Shown: one piece after another, positions 10,225 to 21,107 of the stretch
Layout of the letters: each line of letters starts with the position of its first letter
Position numbering within the stretch: position 1 is the stretch's first letter
Origin: Carettochelys insculpta
Taxonomy: Eukaryota; Chordata; Testudines; Carettochelyidae
Direction: 5' to 3'
NCBI RefSeq assembly: GCF_033958435.1
Contig: NC_134137.1
Span: 171,009,501-171,073,500, forward strand
Length of the DNA stretch: 64,000 nucleotides
Position numbers and translations under genes: made by a program
The notes under the pieces: generated by a model
What the model was told of the DNA's origin: nothing
The model's input: only the letters and a program-made list of their open reading frames with translations
The model's database searches: none

Positions 10225-11860
10225 GCTCCGGGCCCACGCTCCAGTGCCCCAGCAAGGCCAGCAGCCAACCCCCCCGCAAGCCCCATGGCCCCCCCCCAAG
10301 CCCCCGCTGGGCTCCCAGGGGGAGAAAAAAAAGGTCTCCCTCCTAGATGGAGTGGGAGCTGTGGGACCTCCTCAGCCTGTGGAAGAGGGGAAGGTCCTGC
10401 ATGAGATGGGGGTGAAGCGGCACAATACCGCTGCCTTCAGCCACCTGGCTCAGGGCCTGCAGACCAGGGGCCACTCAGAGTGTACTGCAGAGTAGGTATG
10501 CTCCAAAGTCAAGGAGCTGCACCAGGGCTATGCTCGGGTCAGGGACCAGGCCACCTGCTCCAGGGCAGCTCCAGCCACATGCCCCTTCTTCCAGGAGCTC
10601 CAAGGCATCCTGGGGCCCCGGGACAAGTCCCCACCCCTGGCATTCCTGGAGACCTTGGCCAAGGAGCTGCAGCCAGAGGAGGATGAGCAGCCAGGAGGAC
10701 CCAGGAAGGCGAGGGAACCAGGGATTGGTCGAGTGAGGAGGGGGACCTCACCATCGTCATCCCCTCCCTCTCCTCCAGACATCCCTGGACATCGCCGAGG
10801 GACCCTCCAGTTCATACATGGAGGGGCGCACACCTGCTCCACCGGGTGAGGGTGAAGCAATGGCTAGTCACCCACACACAGGCCCAGTGGTCCTGGGCAG
10901 CACACAGCGCAGCCCACACATGGTATGCGGCACCCCGTGGTGGTCCACCAGCGATGCCCATCACCCGCTTTCAGTGGACAGCTCTGCAAGCCGCACAGGG
11001 GCAGCAGCCGGTCAGTGCTGGACAGCACCTGGGGCCTGCACGCTGCAGGCCAGGAAGGGCCACCTGCATGAGAGACCCCTGGATGAACCCCCAGCCCATG
11101 GGGGGCAGGTCAGTGCCCGTTGTGGGGTCAGTGTCCTTTGGGGGAGTGGGGGCCCCATGGGGTGGGCTCAGGTGGGTGGGCCACAGCCAGGTCCCCTCCA
11201 TCTGGGGCACGTTAGTGACATGCTGTCCCCCTCTCCATACAGCCGCACCATCCATGGGTCCAGGAGAGCCCTGCACCATCCCTCATCCCCAAGAGCTCCC
11301 CTGCAGGCCTCGGAGGCACCCAGACACCACCCCATGCACCACACTGTCAGGGCCGTGGCTGGAGGGACCCCCACCGGGCCGGGAGGTCCCAGCCAGCCAG
11401 CGCCAGGCTGAGGTGGCTGAGCAGCACCTGAGGCTCTCTGAGGCGGAGATGGAGTGGCAGAGGGCAGCCTGGCAGAGGCTGCTGACCACTCTGGAGGGCA
11501 CAGGCCACACCCTCCAGGACCATGCGGCCAACGTTGCCCACCTCCTGGCCCCCCCGGAAGCTCCCCTCACTGAGCCTGCCCCCTCCGCCCCCGCTGAACC
11601 TGCCCCCCTGCCCCTGCCGAGCCTGCCCCCACAACCCCCACCAGGCCCTCTCTCCAGCCTTATCTGGTGGTGCTCCCCGCACCCTCTCCTCCCTGCCAGG
11701 GACCCCAAACCTGGGGAGGCAGGGGCTCCAGGGGCTTACGGGGCTCGCAGCCCAGCACCCGTGCCCTGGAATGAGCACCCCACCCCCTTCCAATTTAGGT
11801 TCCCCCAACCCCCTTCCACATTAGGTTTCACCTCCCACCCTGTACATAGTTACTGACAAT
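10225..11860 (+). pseudogene. Harbinger Myb/SANT-like DNA-binding protein, relic
   Basis: The first part (about 10260-10640) matches the Myb-like protein of the 31892 element: GVKRHNTAAFSHLAQGLQTRGH, VCSKVKELHQGYARVRDQAT and CPFFQELQGILG. A stop at 10495 separates the first two pieces, and the usual tryptophan-rich start (PFWTEADLWDLLGLW in the intact copy) has decayed to VSLLDGVGAVGP. A second part (about 11395-11560) holds the helix QRQAEVAEQHLRLSEAEMEW and then a proline-rich end. AATAAA follows at 11867. In this superfamily the protein assists the transposase at the element ends; this copy is dead. Confidence 0.8.
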
Positions 11861-11866
11861 GGTTTC

Positions 11867-11880
11867 AATAAATGTTTATT
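11867..11880. terminator. Back-to-back polyadenylation signals
   Basis: AATAAATGTTTATT gives AATAAA on the plus strand for the Myb-like relic and AATAAA on the minus strand for the transposase relic. Its position between two convergent genes fits a shared polyadenylation site. That role is inferred from sequence only. Confidence 0.55.
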
Positions 11881-12084
11881 TTAATGTTCACCACTCCATG
11901 CTGTGCCCCTCAGGGGGATGGTGGGTGGAGGATGTGCGTAGGTCGTGGGTGTGCATGCGGGTCAGAGGTGGCAGTCGGTGACGGCCTGCCTGAGGGCATC
12001 CCATACGTGGTGGCTGTCCCGGTGGGCCTGGTGGATGGGGACGGTGCCTGGCTGCTCATAGCCGGCGCTGGTTGGAGGGCCCCC

Positions 12085-13270
12085 CTCAGGGGACAGAGGC
12101 ATCCCCCTTTCCCTCCACATCATTGTGGAGGACGCAACAGACGCCCACCACCTGGGGCACGTTCAGGACCCCCACCTCCAGCCATGTGTGGAGGCACCTC
12201 CACTGCCCCCTTAGGTGCCCGAAGGTCCACTCCATCACATTGTGGGCATGGTTGAGCCTCTGATTGAACGCCTCCTGGGTGGGGACGAGATGTCTTGTGT
12301 ACAGCCTCATGAGCCACGGCTGCAGGGGTTATGCTGCACCTGCCACCATGCAGAGTGGCATGGTGACATCCTCCACCACCGGGATCACCCACTAGGGGAT
12401 GAACGTGCCGGTCCCCATGCACTGACAGAGGCTGGGGTTCTGGAAGACCTGGGTATCGTGGGTGCGGCCAGCCCAGCCCACATAGACGTTGGTGAACCAG
12501 CCTCTTGCATCCACCAAGGCCTGGAGCACCACTGAATGGTAGCCCTTCCTGTTGACGTAGTGGCTGGCACTGTGGGGTAGGGTGCAGATGGGGATGTGTG
12601 TGCCATCCAAAGCGCTGATGCAGTTCAGAAAGCCCAGGTCTTGGAAGCCAGTGACAGTGTTGTCCACATCTCCCAGACAGACGACCCTATGGAGCAGCAT
12701 CAAGTTGATGGCTCTGGCGACCTGCATGGGGTGGGGGCAGACACGTACTCTAGTGCAGGTATGGTGGCTGTCTGTCCCCCTGCCTTGGGCCCACTCTGCC
12801 CCCTCCCATCCGGCCCCTGCCCCATCCAGCCCCCTGCCCCCCTCCCATCCAGCCCCATCCCCATCCAGACACCTGTCCCCCTCCCATCTGGACCCTTACA
12901 GCAGTGGGTTCCCCTCATCCCAGCCTCCCCACCCACCCATGGGGGACGCGTGACCCAGCCCTACCTTACCTTCATAAGTACAGCCCCAACGGTGGCCTTG
13001 CCCACCCTGAACTGTTGTCCCATGGAGCGGTAGGAGTCCAGGGTTGGCAGCTTCCAGATGGCGATCGTGACCCATTTCTCCAGGGTGAGGGCTGGCCGCA
13101 AGCAGGTGTCCTGGTGCCAGAGCACAGGGGTGAGCCAGTGGCAGATCTCCTCCAAGGTCTGCCTCAACATGCAGAAGTTCCACAGCCACCTTTCCTCGCC
13201 CCCACTCCCCCAGCACCAGGCGCTCCCACCAGTTGGTGCTGCTGGGATGGGTCCAGAGGCATCGGGGCAT
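12085..13270 (-). pseudogene. Harbinger (HARBI1-like) transposase, relic
   Basis: Minus-strand remnants of a two-exon DDE transposase. Exon 1 pieces: STNWWERLVLGEWG, then after a frameshift near 13180 LEEICHWLTPVLWHQDTCLR and LDSYRSMGQQFRVGKATVGA. Exon 2: LGFLNCISALDGTHIPICTL with the first catalytic Asp, YVNRKGYHSVVLQALVD, YVGWAGRTHDTQVF, and QEAFNQRLNHAHNVMEWTFG with the catalytic Glu. The second Asp (IADAAYPL in the intact copy) has become Gly in a stop-interrupted stretch near 12325, and a frame change separates it from the rest. The enzyme is dead. Confidence 0.85.
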
Positions 13271-13785
13271 CCGGGGGGGTGCCGGTGGTGCCCTGGGTGG
13301 GGGAGCCCCCCAGCCCCAGGGGGACTGCCCAGCTACCGGATGAGATTGGGTGCAGCTGTGATGAAGGTGCGCAGCACTGCCAGCAGGATTTCCATGATGA
13401 GGGCGTCCTCCTGCAGGAGCTGTCGCTGGGCCTCCATCGTGGGCACAGGTGGGCTCTGCCAGGCTGGCAAAAGTTGAGCAGCACTTGGCTCATGCGGAGT
13501 GGAGGGTGGAGGGAGGGGCCCTTTAAAGGAGGCGGCTGGCTGCAGTCCCGGAAGGGCTTGTTGGCCATGGGACCCCGTCTGCGGCGTTTCCTGCCTCCCT
13601 TCTTTTGAAAGAGGGCTTGGAGCCATGTGGACACTCTCTTTCAAAAGACTGAGGTGGCACTTTGAAAGAGCGGATTGAAATGTCAATCTGCTAATGGCGT
13701 CAGGTACTCCCTTTCGATGGCCACTATTTCGACCACCGAACATCAATTTTCACCCTGTCAAAAGGGCGCTGATGTGTAGACCCAA

Positions 13786-14216
13786 CTTCAGTGAATGTAA
13801 TTCCAGGGAAGTCATAGAACCATTTTATAAAGGTTAAAGTTATGCACAAACTACTTTAAAAAGATGCTAGAACTGTGATTGTGATATTTATTAAAATGTC
13901 CAATAATGGAGGAAATCAAATAGTCTCCCCATGATTTTAGAGCAATCAAGAAACAGATAGAAGGCCATGAAAGAAAGCCATGCAAAAACAAAAATAGAAA
14001 ATTCATAAAGTGTTTGACAACTGTGACTTCAGTATTTCCAGCAATGTATGGTAGTTTCCAGTCAAGAGTCATAAAATTAGCCAAAAACATTTTGAACATA
14101 TTTAGAACCTAAAATATTCCAGATTATATGAAACAGATAATCAAAATGTATACATGTCACACTCACATTCTGGGTATCTGGAATGTCTTTGTCATACAAA
14201 GAAACTAAATAGTGAG
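13786..14216. other. No recognised feature
   Basis: AT-rich sequence between the Harbinger relic and the LTR-like repeat; no motif recognised. Confidence 0.45.
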
Positions 14217-14589
14217 TGTAACAAATCCAGTGACGCCCAGCCCCTTGGCCTAGGGCGGGCGGCAGCAAAAAGGGGGTTAGAGCACCAGCCCGTACTCAGT
14301 TCGGGCGGTCAGCGGCTCACCGCTACAACACCATACAGGCCCCAGCCCTCAATCTAGGGTGGGGCAGCAGTTCACAAGAGTTGTATAATTCTGGGCCCAG
14401 CCCTCAGTCCAGGGCAGGGCAGCAGTCCCAAGTAATAATGCAGTTCTGGGCCCGGCCCTCAGTCCAGGGCAGGGCAGCAGTCCCCAAGTAATAGCACAGT
14501 TCTGGGCCCAGCCCTCAGTCCAGGGCAGGGCAGCAACACAAGGGTTAAGCACCGGCCCAGCCCTCAGTTTGGGGTGGGGCAGCAACACA
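14217..14589 (-). repeat. LTR-like, internally repeated GC-rich sequence (minus copy)
   Basis: Read on the minus strand it starts TGTGTTGCTGCCCCACCCC and ends GTTACA, so it has TG...CA-type ends like an LTR. It contains several tandem units of about 50-60 bp with the core 'ctgccctgccctggactgag' and 'ggctgggc'. It follows an ORF whose paralogue is followed by the related sequence at 18493-19015. No polypurine tract is visible before this copy. The LTR assignment is inference. Confidence 0.5.
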
Positions 14590-14695
14590 AGGGTTTACAG
14601 ACAGGGTCAGCGTAGGCTGGCCCTGTCAAGGAGGGGGTAGGGGGTTGCAGGCCCTCCCATTCCACTGCGACCCAGCCCGGGGCCCTGGGGGTCGC

Positions 14696-15394
14696 TCACA
14701 CGCGACCACAGCAGTGGGGATCCAGGCCGCAACACACTGCCATGGGTTCGTGAGCGTCGTTCCCCAGGCCACTTCCTACCTCTGCCTCCACTGGCGGAAG
14801 GTCCCAGTCCATCTGGTCAGGGGTTCCCTCTAGGTCGGTCTCCTCCAGGTCTTCCACCTTCGGGGGCTCCGGCCAGTCGCTCATATCCATGTCATTGGGA
14901 TAGTCGGGCAGCGGTAGCACCGGGGATCTGAGGCGATCCAGGGCCTGAGGGCTGTAGGGATCCGCTGGGGTTCTGGGGTGAACCGCTTTGGGGGCTCCTC
15001 CCAAGGCAGGGGGTCTCCGCCGGTGTGAAGGTCCGGGCAGGTCTGCGAAGTCTGGGTAGTCCCCCTGGGGCATCTGAATCCGGGGCCGTTCGGAGCGGCT
15101 GGGGGCTTGCTCCTCCGGCCTAACCAGGCAGCGGCAGGCCCTCTGCCCTTGGCACCGGGAAGCTCGTGCAGGCATGTTCTCCCTGCCTGGAGGCCCAGGC
15201 TCGAATGGGTCCTGAGCCCCGCCTTTGGCTCTTCTAGCCCTTGGCCCCGCCCTCTGAGGGGCGGGCCTCTGGTCTCCTGGCTCCGTCCCCGCCCACCAGG
15301 GCCTCTGCATAGCCTCCTCTGCCTCCGGGTCTGCAGGAGGCCATACTGACTCACTACAGTGAGTAATCAAATTTCCAAAAAGACTGCACCCCAA
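14696..15394 (-). CDS. Unrecognised proline/acid-rich ORF, copy 1
   Basis: An open frame of 232 codons. Its upstream limit starts with TTG, not ATG, so the true start or exon boundary is unknown. The protein is rich in Pro, Glu, Asp and Arg and has no transmembrane segment. It is clearly related to the plus-strand ORF at 17646-18371: shared blocks are THCSE..WPP near the start, PAPQRAGPRARRAKGGA, PQGDYPDFADLPG, LPLPDYPNDMDMSDWPEPP and HEPMAVCCGLDPHC at the end. Conservation of frame between two diverged copies suggests it once coded for protein. The best guess is the last coding part of an LTR retrotransposon, because LTR-like DNA follows; I do not recognise the family. Confidence 0.5.
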   Translation of the reverse strand: MGCSLFGNLITHCSESVWPPADPEAEEAMQRPWWAGTEPGDQRPAPQRAGPRARRAKGGAQDPFEPGPPGRENMPARASRCQGQRACRCLVRPEEQAPSRSERPRIQMPQGDYPDFADLPGPSHRRRPPALGGAPKAVHPRTPADPYSPQALDRLRSPVLPLPDYPNDMDMSDWPEPPKVEDLEETDLEGTPDQMDWDLPPVEAEVGSGLGNDAHEPMAVCCGLDPHCCGRV

Positions 15395-15399
15395 CTTTG

Positions 15400-15531
15400 G
15401 TACTCTGGATAAATAAGACCCTTTCCAGGTAAAACAGGCTACAATTTATCTCACCAATAATTTATCTCACTGTAAGAAGAAGTGAATTCCAAAGCTAAGG
15501 GCCCCAGGCCTTGAGTCAGACCACAAGAACA
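15400..15531. other. Short spacer
   Basis: Nothing recognised between the ORF and the hAT element. Confidence 0.4.
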
Positions 15532-15539
15532 TTCTAGAC

Positions 15540-16320
15540 CAGGAGTGGCCAACAAGTGGCCCGCGGGTCAGAATCTGCCCAGCGGAGCTTTTTCATCTGG
15601 CTCATGGAGCCAGCAGTGGCACCCTTTTGAAAGCTGGCTGTGGGGAGAGTGGATGGCAATCTGCAGTTCCAGAGCCACATGTGGCTCTTTAATGAGCCAT
15701 TTGCAGCTCTGGACACTGCTGAAGCTGACTCCTTCTCCAGCTCTCTGCCCTGCTGCACTGAAATAATGGAACTCAAGTTAATTAGTTTAATGGCCAGCAG
15801 GAGTGAGCCAGCCATTAAACCAATTAAATTGAATCCTATTATTTCAGCACAGCTGTCTGAACTGTACGTGGGGGAAGGGAGTAGCTGCGCTGAGGAGGAG
15901 GTGATAGCCTGGTGAAGTGAAGCATGGGACAGCATCAGCAGCACAATGGGTTGGGGGGATGGTTTGTGGCTGAGAGGGGTTAAGCCCTGGCGGGGGACAG
16001 TTTGGGGCTGAGAGCCCTTTTCCCCCACACAGCTGCTGGCTGGTGCTGGAACCTTGTGTGTACCTGGGGTCAAGGTGGTTGTTTGAAATACTTGTGTTAC
16101 TTTTTACAATATGAAATATTAATTGAACAACGATGCTTGGAAAATGTGCAGAAATGTGGAGAAAATTAGCTCCACCCATATTATTGCAAAGTGACTTGTT
16201 TGATATTTTATGCAGCTCAGCCTGGGGTCGAGGGGTGGTTTGGAGCTATTTTGTGTTCGGCCCCCAGAACATGTAAAAAATTGCCATGTGACCCCCATGA
16301 AAAAAGGTTGTCCACCCCTG
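15540..16320. mobile_element. hAT-type non-autonomous element, 781 bp
   Basis: The left end CAGGAGTGGCCAAC and right end GTTGTCCACCCCTG are inverted repeats, with a perfect 8-bp duplication TTCTAGAC on both sides (15532-15539 and 16321-16328). This is diagnostic of hAT insertions. The centre has a palindromic stretch around 'ttaattagtttaatggccag' and 'ccattaaaccaattaaattg'. No transposase is present. Its centre resembles the element at 42152. Confidence 0.9.
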
Positions 16321-16328
16321 TTCTAGAC

Positions 16329-17640
16329 AATCACATAATAATGTGGAAAGGCGATCTTTTGTTTGAAAGGCTCTTGGAAAAATCTCAACTTTTTGCTGTA
16401 TATTTTCCTCAGGGTGTAGGTCTTAGATCTGAAAAGGAATCTGCTCTATCCAATGCTGGAGATGCTACATGTCTACAGTACCTAATTTGGATATTACTAG
16501 TAGGAAAGACAAGAGCAATTGTCTCTCTTTGAGGACATCAGCCTGGTTGCTAAATGCAAGATGTTAAACAAATAGTAATACTGCACATAATAATCCCTCC
16601 TCTTTGATAGCAAAGCCATTTTAAAACGCTGTGAGAATTCTGTGCAGTCCAAAGCTGCCGATACTTTACTTTACCAGATTGCTTAATCATTTCCACTTGT
16701 TTTTTCTGCTCATGTTTTGTTCGAGTATATGTGTGTAAGAGAGAGAAAAAGAAAAGGAAATTCAGGTGAAAGCCAAAACACAGTGGCAGGTGTATTTAGC
16801 TGCAGCTGCTTGGAAAGTCCAGTTTAACAGATCTCATCTTAAGAGAGAAATAACACCTTACAGTTACTCTATACAGTAACTTCAAAGACAAATTGTTGTC
16901 AATAGCTCCTGGTTTATGACACCAGATAAGTAAACCTCACGGATTACTTTAGTGTGGAGAGGTTTGAGTGTCTGCCTTCTGTTTATAACCTACACATAAA
17001 TGGACATTTCCAGATAAGATAGGCATATTGTTTTGAGCAAATGCGATCAGAACTGGGTGTAATGTAGAGGAGGATGTGTGTGGGCAGACAGATTGTAGGC
17101 ACTATTGGCTGTTGAGTGTATCACTTAGACAGCTTGCTGCTAAGTCCATTGCTTAATTATGAACATGCACACCGGTTAGCAATGAAAACACGATTTTCAC
17201 TCGTGTACAAAAATAACTGTGGTTAAGAGGACGGACAACATAAAGGTACTGTAGGTAAGGTGGCCATGTCTCTCAGAGAGAAAACAGGATACCTCTAGGC
17301 ACTTGTCTGAGCCTTTTCCCCCTATACAGCTGCTGCCTGTTGCTGGAACCTTGTGGATGTGTGTGCATGCACGCACGCACACGCACACACACACACACAC
17401 ACACACACCAATGCTGTTGCGGGCCCCAGGAACCCAGGGTGGGGGAGAGAAGAGAGGCCTAACCCCCGATGGAATGTTACCTGTCCCAGCACTAGCTCCC
17501 TGCTGCACCACACCTGACATTTTTTGGGGAAAAAAAAGGGTGCATGAGGCAGCAAGAGCAAAGGGGACAAATACTCACTTTAGAAATAAAACATTGGGAT
17601 GGATGGTACAGCGCTTAAACAAGGGAGTGTCCTGGACATT
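16329..17640. other. No recognised gene; (CA)n inside
   Basis: Mostly AT-rich. A part around 17310-17520 ('cagctgctgcctgttgctgg...') resembles the right part of the hAT element at 15540-16320 and may be a fragment of a related copy. No gene seen. Confidence 0.5.
17366..17410. repeat. (CA)n microsatellite
   Basis: 'gcacgcacgcacacgcacac' runs into about a dozen CA units. Translated ORFs across it are artefacts. Confidence 0.95.
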
Positions 17641-17645
17641 TTGGG

Positions 17646-18371
17646 ATGTATGGTCACTGTAGCGAGGTGCCCTGGCCTCCCCCAGACTCAGAGGTGGAGG
17701 AGGCTGCTAAAAGGCCCCGGTGGGTGGGCCCTGAGCCGGAACACCAGTGCCCCGCCCCTCAGAGGGTGGCGCCTAGAGCCAGAAGGGCCAGGGGCGGGGC
17801 TCGAGGCCCATTAACTGCTGGGCCGCCATGCTGGAAGGAGGCCATTGGTCGGGCTCCTGGGTGCCAGGGGCAGGGAGCCCACCGCCACCTGGCCTGTTGG
17901 CCAGAGCTGCCCCCCAGCCACCCAGACCATCCTGGGCAGCCACAGATAAGGGTGCCACAGGGGTACTACCCGGACTTCCCAGACCTACCAGGGTCCTCAC
18001 GGCGGTGGAGGGTCCCCTCCCCCGAGGCCCGGCCAGGACCAGGCAGACTGCCTGGGGCTAGCTACGCAGAGGCCCCGGAAGCACACGATCCCGGAGTTCG
18101 GCCAGACACCTGCAGTGCAGAGGCCTCCGATTGCCTCGAGCCCACAGTGCTGCCACTGCCGGACTACCCCAACGACATTGAGATGTCGGACTGGCCAGAG
18201 CCCCCGCAGGCAGACTACTCAGACGAGACCTACCCGCCGGGACCGGCCGACCAGGCTGACTGGGACCCCGCACAAATGGAGGTTGAGGTAGGAAGTGGCC
18301 CGGGGAACGCTGCCCCTGAGCCAATGGCGGTGTGTTGCGGTCTGGATCCCCACTGCCAAGCGCATGTGTGA
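17646..18371 (+). CDS. Unrecognised proline/acid-rich ORF, copy 2
   Basis: An open frame of 241 codons starting with ATG. Homologous DNA continues upstream (TTTGGG before the ATG aligns with the other copy), so this ATG may not be the original start. Shared blocks with 14696-15394: GHCSE..WPPPDSEVEEA, CPAPQRVAPRARRARGGAR, PQGYYPDFPDLPG, LPLPDYPNDIEMSDWPEPP and PEPMAVCCGLDPHC. The C-terminal half is acidic, the N-terminal half basic. About 120 bp after the stop is a purine run and an LTR-like unit. Function unknown; probably the 3' coding part of a retroelement. Confidence 0.5.
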   Translation: MYGHCSEVPWPPPDSEVEEAAKRPRWVGPEPEHQCPAPQRVAPRARRARGGARGPLTAGPPCWKEAIGRAPGCQGQGAHRHLACWPELPPSHPDHPGQPQIRVPQGYYPDFPDLPGSSRRWRVPSPEARPGPGRLPGASYAEAPEAHDPGVRPDTCSAEASDCLEPTVLPLPDYPNDIEMSDWPEPPQADYSDETYPPGPADQADWDPAQMEVEVGSGPGNAAPEPMAVCCGLDPHCQAHV

Positions 18372-18479
18372 GTGATCCACAGGGCCCCGGGCCGGGTCGC
18401 AGTGGAGCAGGAGGGCCTGTAACCCCCTACCCCCTCCCTGGCGGGTTAACCCCTCGCCTCTCTAAATCTGACCCCGACT

Positions 18480-18492
18480 AGGGGGGAGGTAT
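18480..18492 (+). promoter_or_regulatory. Putative polypurine tract
   Basis: AGGGGGGAGGTAT directly precedes the TGTGAC start of the LTR-like unit. In LTR retrotransposons a purine run here primes plus-strand DNA synthesis. This is inferred from position and composition alone. Confidence 0.5.
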
Positions 18493-19015
18493 TGTGACTG
18501 CTGCCCCGCCCTGAACTAAGGGCTGGGCTTCCCCAAACTGTTGGTTTAACCCTTGCCCTGCCCCAAGCTGAGGGCTGGGGCCTGTAAACTGCTGTGTGAC
18601 TGCTGCCCCGCCCTGGACCGAGGGCTGGGCTTCCCCAAAACTCTGTGCACGTACCCGCAGCCCCGCCCTGCTGCAAGGGCTGGGCGTCCAAACCACTTGC
18701 GGAACCCTTGCCCTGCCCCAAGCTGAGGGCTGGGGCCTGTAAGCTGCTGTTTGGCCACTGCCCGGCCCTGGACCGAGGGCTGGGCTTCCCAGGACAGCAG
18801 GTGTGACTGCTGCCCGGCCCTGAGCGAAGGGCAGGCCCCTGACTGTTTGACTGACCACGGCCCCACCCTGGACTCTAGGCAGGGCCCTCCAGCTGCTGGC
18901 CGACCAACTGCCGGCCCTTAAAGGGGACAAAGCCCCAGGACAGCTAGACCCAGTGGGCAAGCTGCACGGGCCCCCGCCGCCCAGAGGGGCGCAGCCTTAG
19001 CACCGGGCTGTTACA
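18493..19015 (+). repeat. LTR-like, internally repeated GC-rich sequence (plus copy)
   Basis: A 523-bp unit starting TGTGACTGCTGCCCC and ending GGGCTGTTACA, with TG...CA ends and a purine run before it. Inside are five or six irregular units containing 'gctgccc(c/g)gccctg', 'gggctggg' and 'cccaagctgagggctggggc'. It is the plus-strand counterpart of 14217-14589. No matching 5' LTR was found, so the element would be 5'-truncated. Confidence 0.55.
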
Positions 19016-20600
19016 GTCACCCCAAATGTAGGCAACAAGAATATATTCTTTCACTAGTCGAATGAAGATTGAAATAATGTAGAGGAATGGGAAAAGTTCA
19101 AAGAGTTTGGAGATTCAGTTCAGGTTAGGGATATAATCTCTGGGCTAGATTTAGTTCAGCTATGAACCCAGTTTCATGAGACTGCATCAAGAGTTTTCAA
19201 ATCTCATTAAAAAAACAAGGGAGACCACCTGTTGCCCTCTGTCACTGACTTGAATGGCAGCTTTCCTTAGTAAGGACTGAGGAAATACAGCAGGATTTGG
19301 CCCATGATGGACATTTTGCAATTATAGGAATAAAAGAAATTAAATGCTGAAAATGTATATTCCAAACTTAAATATTGCCCTGCATAACCACAGATACAAA
19401 AATAAAAATGGTGTTTTAAAGAGATTAACTAGGTACCAGTAACTTTAATGACAAAACATGCACACGGCAGCCAACCGTGTAGCCTTTGCTAAGGACCTTT
19501 GTGTTGTAGATTTCCCTTCTGCCAACAAATTAATTACTTCCAAATGTCTTTATTGTGGGAGGTGATAGACACACCTGCTCCTTCATCTCTTCATCTTCAC
19601 CTCTGCCACTTCCTTCTCGATCTCAAAACTGCGAGGAGAAATAAGAGGATACAGGTAGGCCCAGAGAAACAACCCAAAGCCTAATCTAGCTTTTTTGGAA
19701 CTTGACCTTTGGTTGAGCTCTTGAAGTAATATAATACATCTATTCTCTGATGCACTTCCAGGCTTTCCTTAGTTTCTTCAACGCAGCTTGGCTTACTGAA
19801 TTTCAGGATTCTTGCTATTGTTCCCAATGAGAACCAAAAATATGAAGAGGCATATGAATTTTTGTGAAAATAACATATCTGATTATTTTCAAATCTTGGA
19901 AAGGTTTCAATTATTTTGATTCAGTTCAAGTTGTGAGATAAGATTTTACACACCAGCCATCAAGAAATGATGAAGTAACATCAGAATGAGTTGTGCCTGA
20001 AAGCCACTCATCTCCAGACTGAGTTTCCCAGCAATCTGTTCAAGGTTACTGGGTACCAAACCTCCTCCCTTTGCTCCAAAAGAGGCAGCACCCCATCCTC
20101 AGCACCTTCTAAGGTTGACTCATCAAAAGTTCTTGCCATCTGGAGCCACCAACATTCACAACTGACCAGCAGGAGCAGAAGCCAGCAGAGACAATATATC
20201 TAGCTGGAGGAGCCACACTGGCACCACAGCAGGCAAACAGCTCATAACTTTCCCCATCTTTGTCTTTCCCAAATTTATTATCTCACTCTTACCTCGTACA
20301 GTGTTGCTTCCTCACACCCTGTCATTTCTTCAGCCACCCTCCTGTACCATAGCTCAACCCACTACGCTTTTCATGCTCCTTCACCCCATACCAACTCCAT
20401 TCCTTCTTCGTTCCCATCCCCCCGTCCCTTCCGCCTTTGTTTGCTCCCCCATACCCTGCCTCTTCCTACACTTCCCTCCCATTATCTGCATTTTACAACT
20501 TTGCCATCCCTCAGAATGCTTAACCCCCCGCAGAATGAATCCACACAATGAACAGAAACATGAGGAGAGATACATCACTAACTGAAGCAACCATATAATC
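19016..20600. other. No recognised feature
   Basis: AT-rich with a C-rich stretch near 20280-20480. The short frames at 19499, 19991 and 20301 contain no domain I know. Confidence 0.45.
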
Positions 20601-20605
20601 AGGCC

Positions 20606-20905
20606 TGCCAATGGAGGGGTGCATAAAGGGGGCAGTTGCCCCCTGGCCTGATATTTCAAAGGGGCCTGGAAAGCCATCTCCTGCTGCTTTGGCAGTGACA
20701 GTAGCCGGAGCTCTGGGCCCCTTTGAAGTGCTGTGGCAGGGCTGTTCTGGCTACACACAGCTGTGAGGGAGTGGGGGAGGGCCCAGTGCCATGGTCCAGA
20801 TGATGCTGAAAACTGACTTCCCATGGCCCTGCCCCTTCTGGAGTGTGAAACCAGGCCCCCACTTCCCAACCCTGCCCCGGGGCCTGCCGCAGCTGTCAGC
20901 ACCGC
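20606..20905. repeat. Interspersed repeat 'R300', copy 1
   Basis: This copy shares blocks, in order, with 30785-31085 and 45685-46012: 'aggcctgccaatgg', 'gggggcagttgccccctggc', a 'gggcccctttgaagtgctg' block, 'cagctgtgagg' and 'ccctgccccttctggagtgtg'. Three diverged copies in one orientation indicate an interspersed repeat of about 300 bp. I do not know its name; no terminal repeats or duplication found. Confidence 0.6.
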
Positions 20906-21107
20906 AGCATATAATTTATAGTGTTTATTTAAATCATTGCCAACCCCCACTATGTCATTTTTGTTGTCTTTATTCATCTTATTACAGCTGTGCTACAGCC
21001 ACTGCATGTCATTTGTGCAGGGAGGAGGCTGTGTTTTACATTTCCCAGTACAACAGATAGAATTAGTTTTGGGGCACCACCATAATACCTTATCAGAACC
21101 TTTGATC

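Larger units (their letters stand above)
9857..13782. mobile_element. Decayed full-length PIF/Harbinger transposon
   Basis: The left end GCTGTGTACATGTGCAC and right end ATGTGTAGACC are degraded inverted repeats of the GGCTGTGTCTACAC type, flanked by CAA (9854-9856 and 13783-13785). TTTCGAAAG palindromes cluster near both ends. Inside are relics of a Myb/SANT-like gene (plus) and a DDE transposase (minus), transcribed toward each other. This is the same gene arrangement as the intact element at 31892, turned round, but it is a different subfamily and both genes are broken. Confidence 0.8.

Noticed and set aside
10818..11808. Open frames of 140-340 codons on both strands
   Set aside because: Only the plus-strand stretch around 11395-11560 matches the Myb-like protein of the intact Harbinger; the others are shadow frames in GC-rich DNA.
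17303..17662. A 119-codon ORF with a run of His-Thr
   Set aside because: It is produced by the (CA)n microsatellite.
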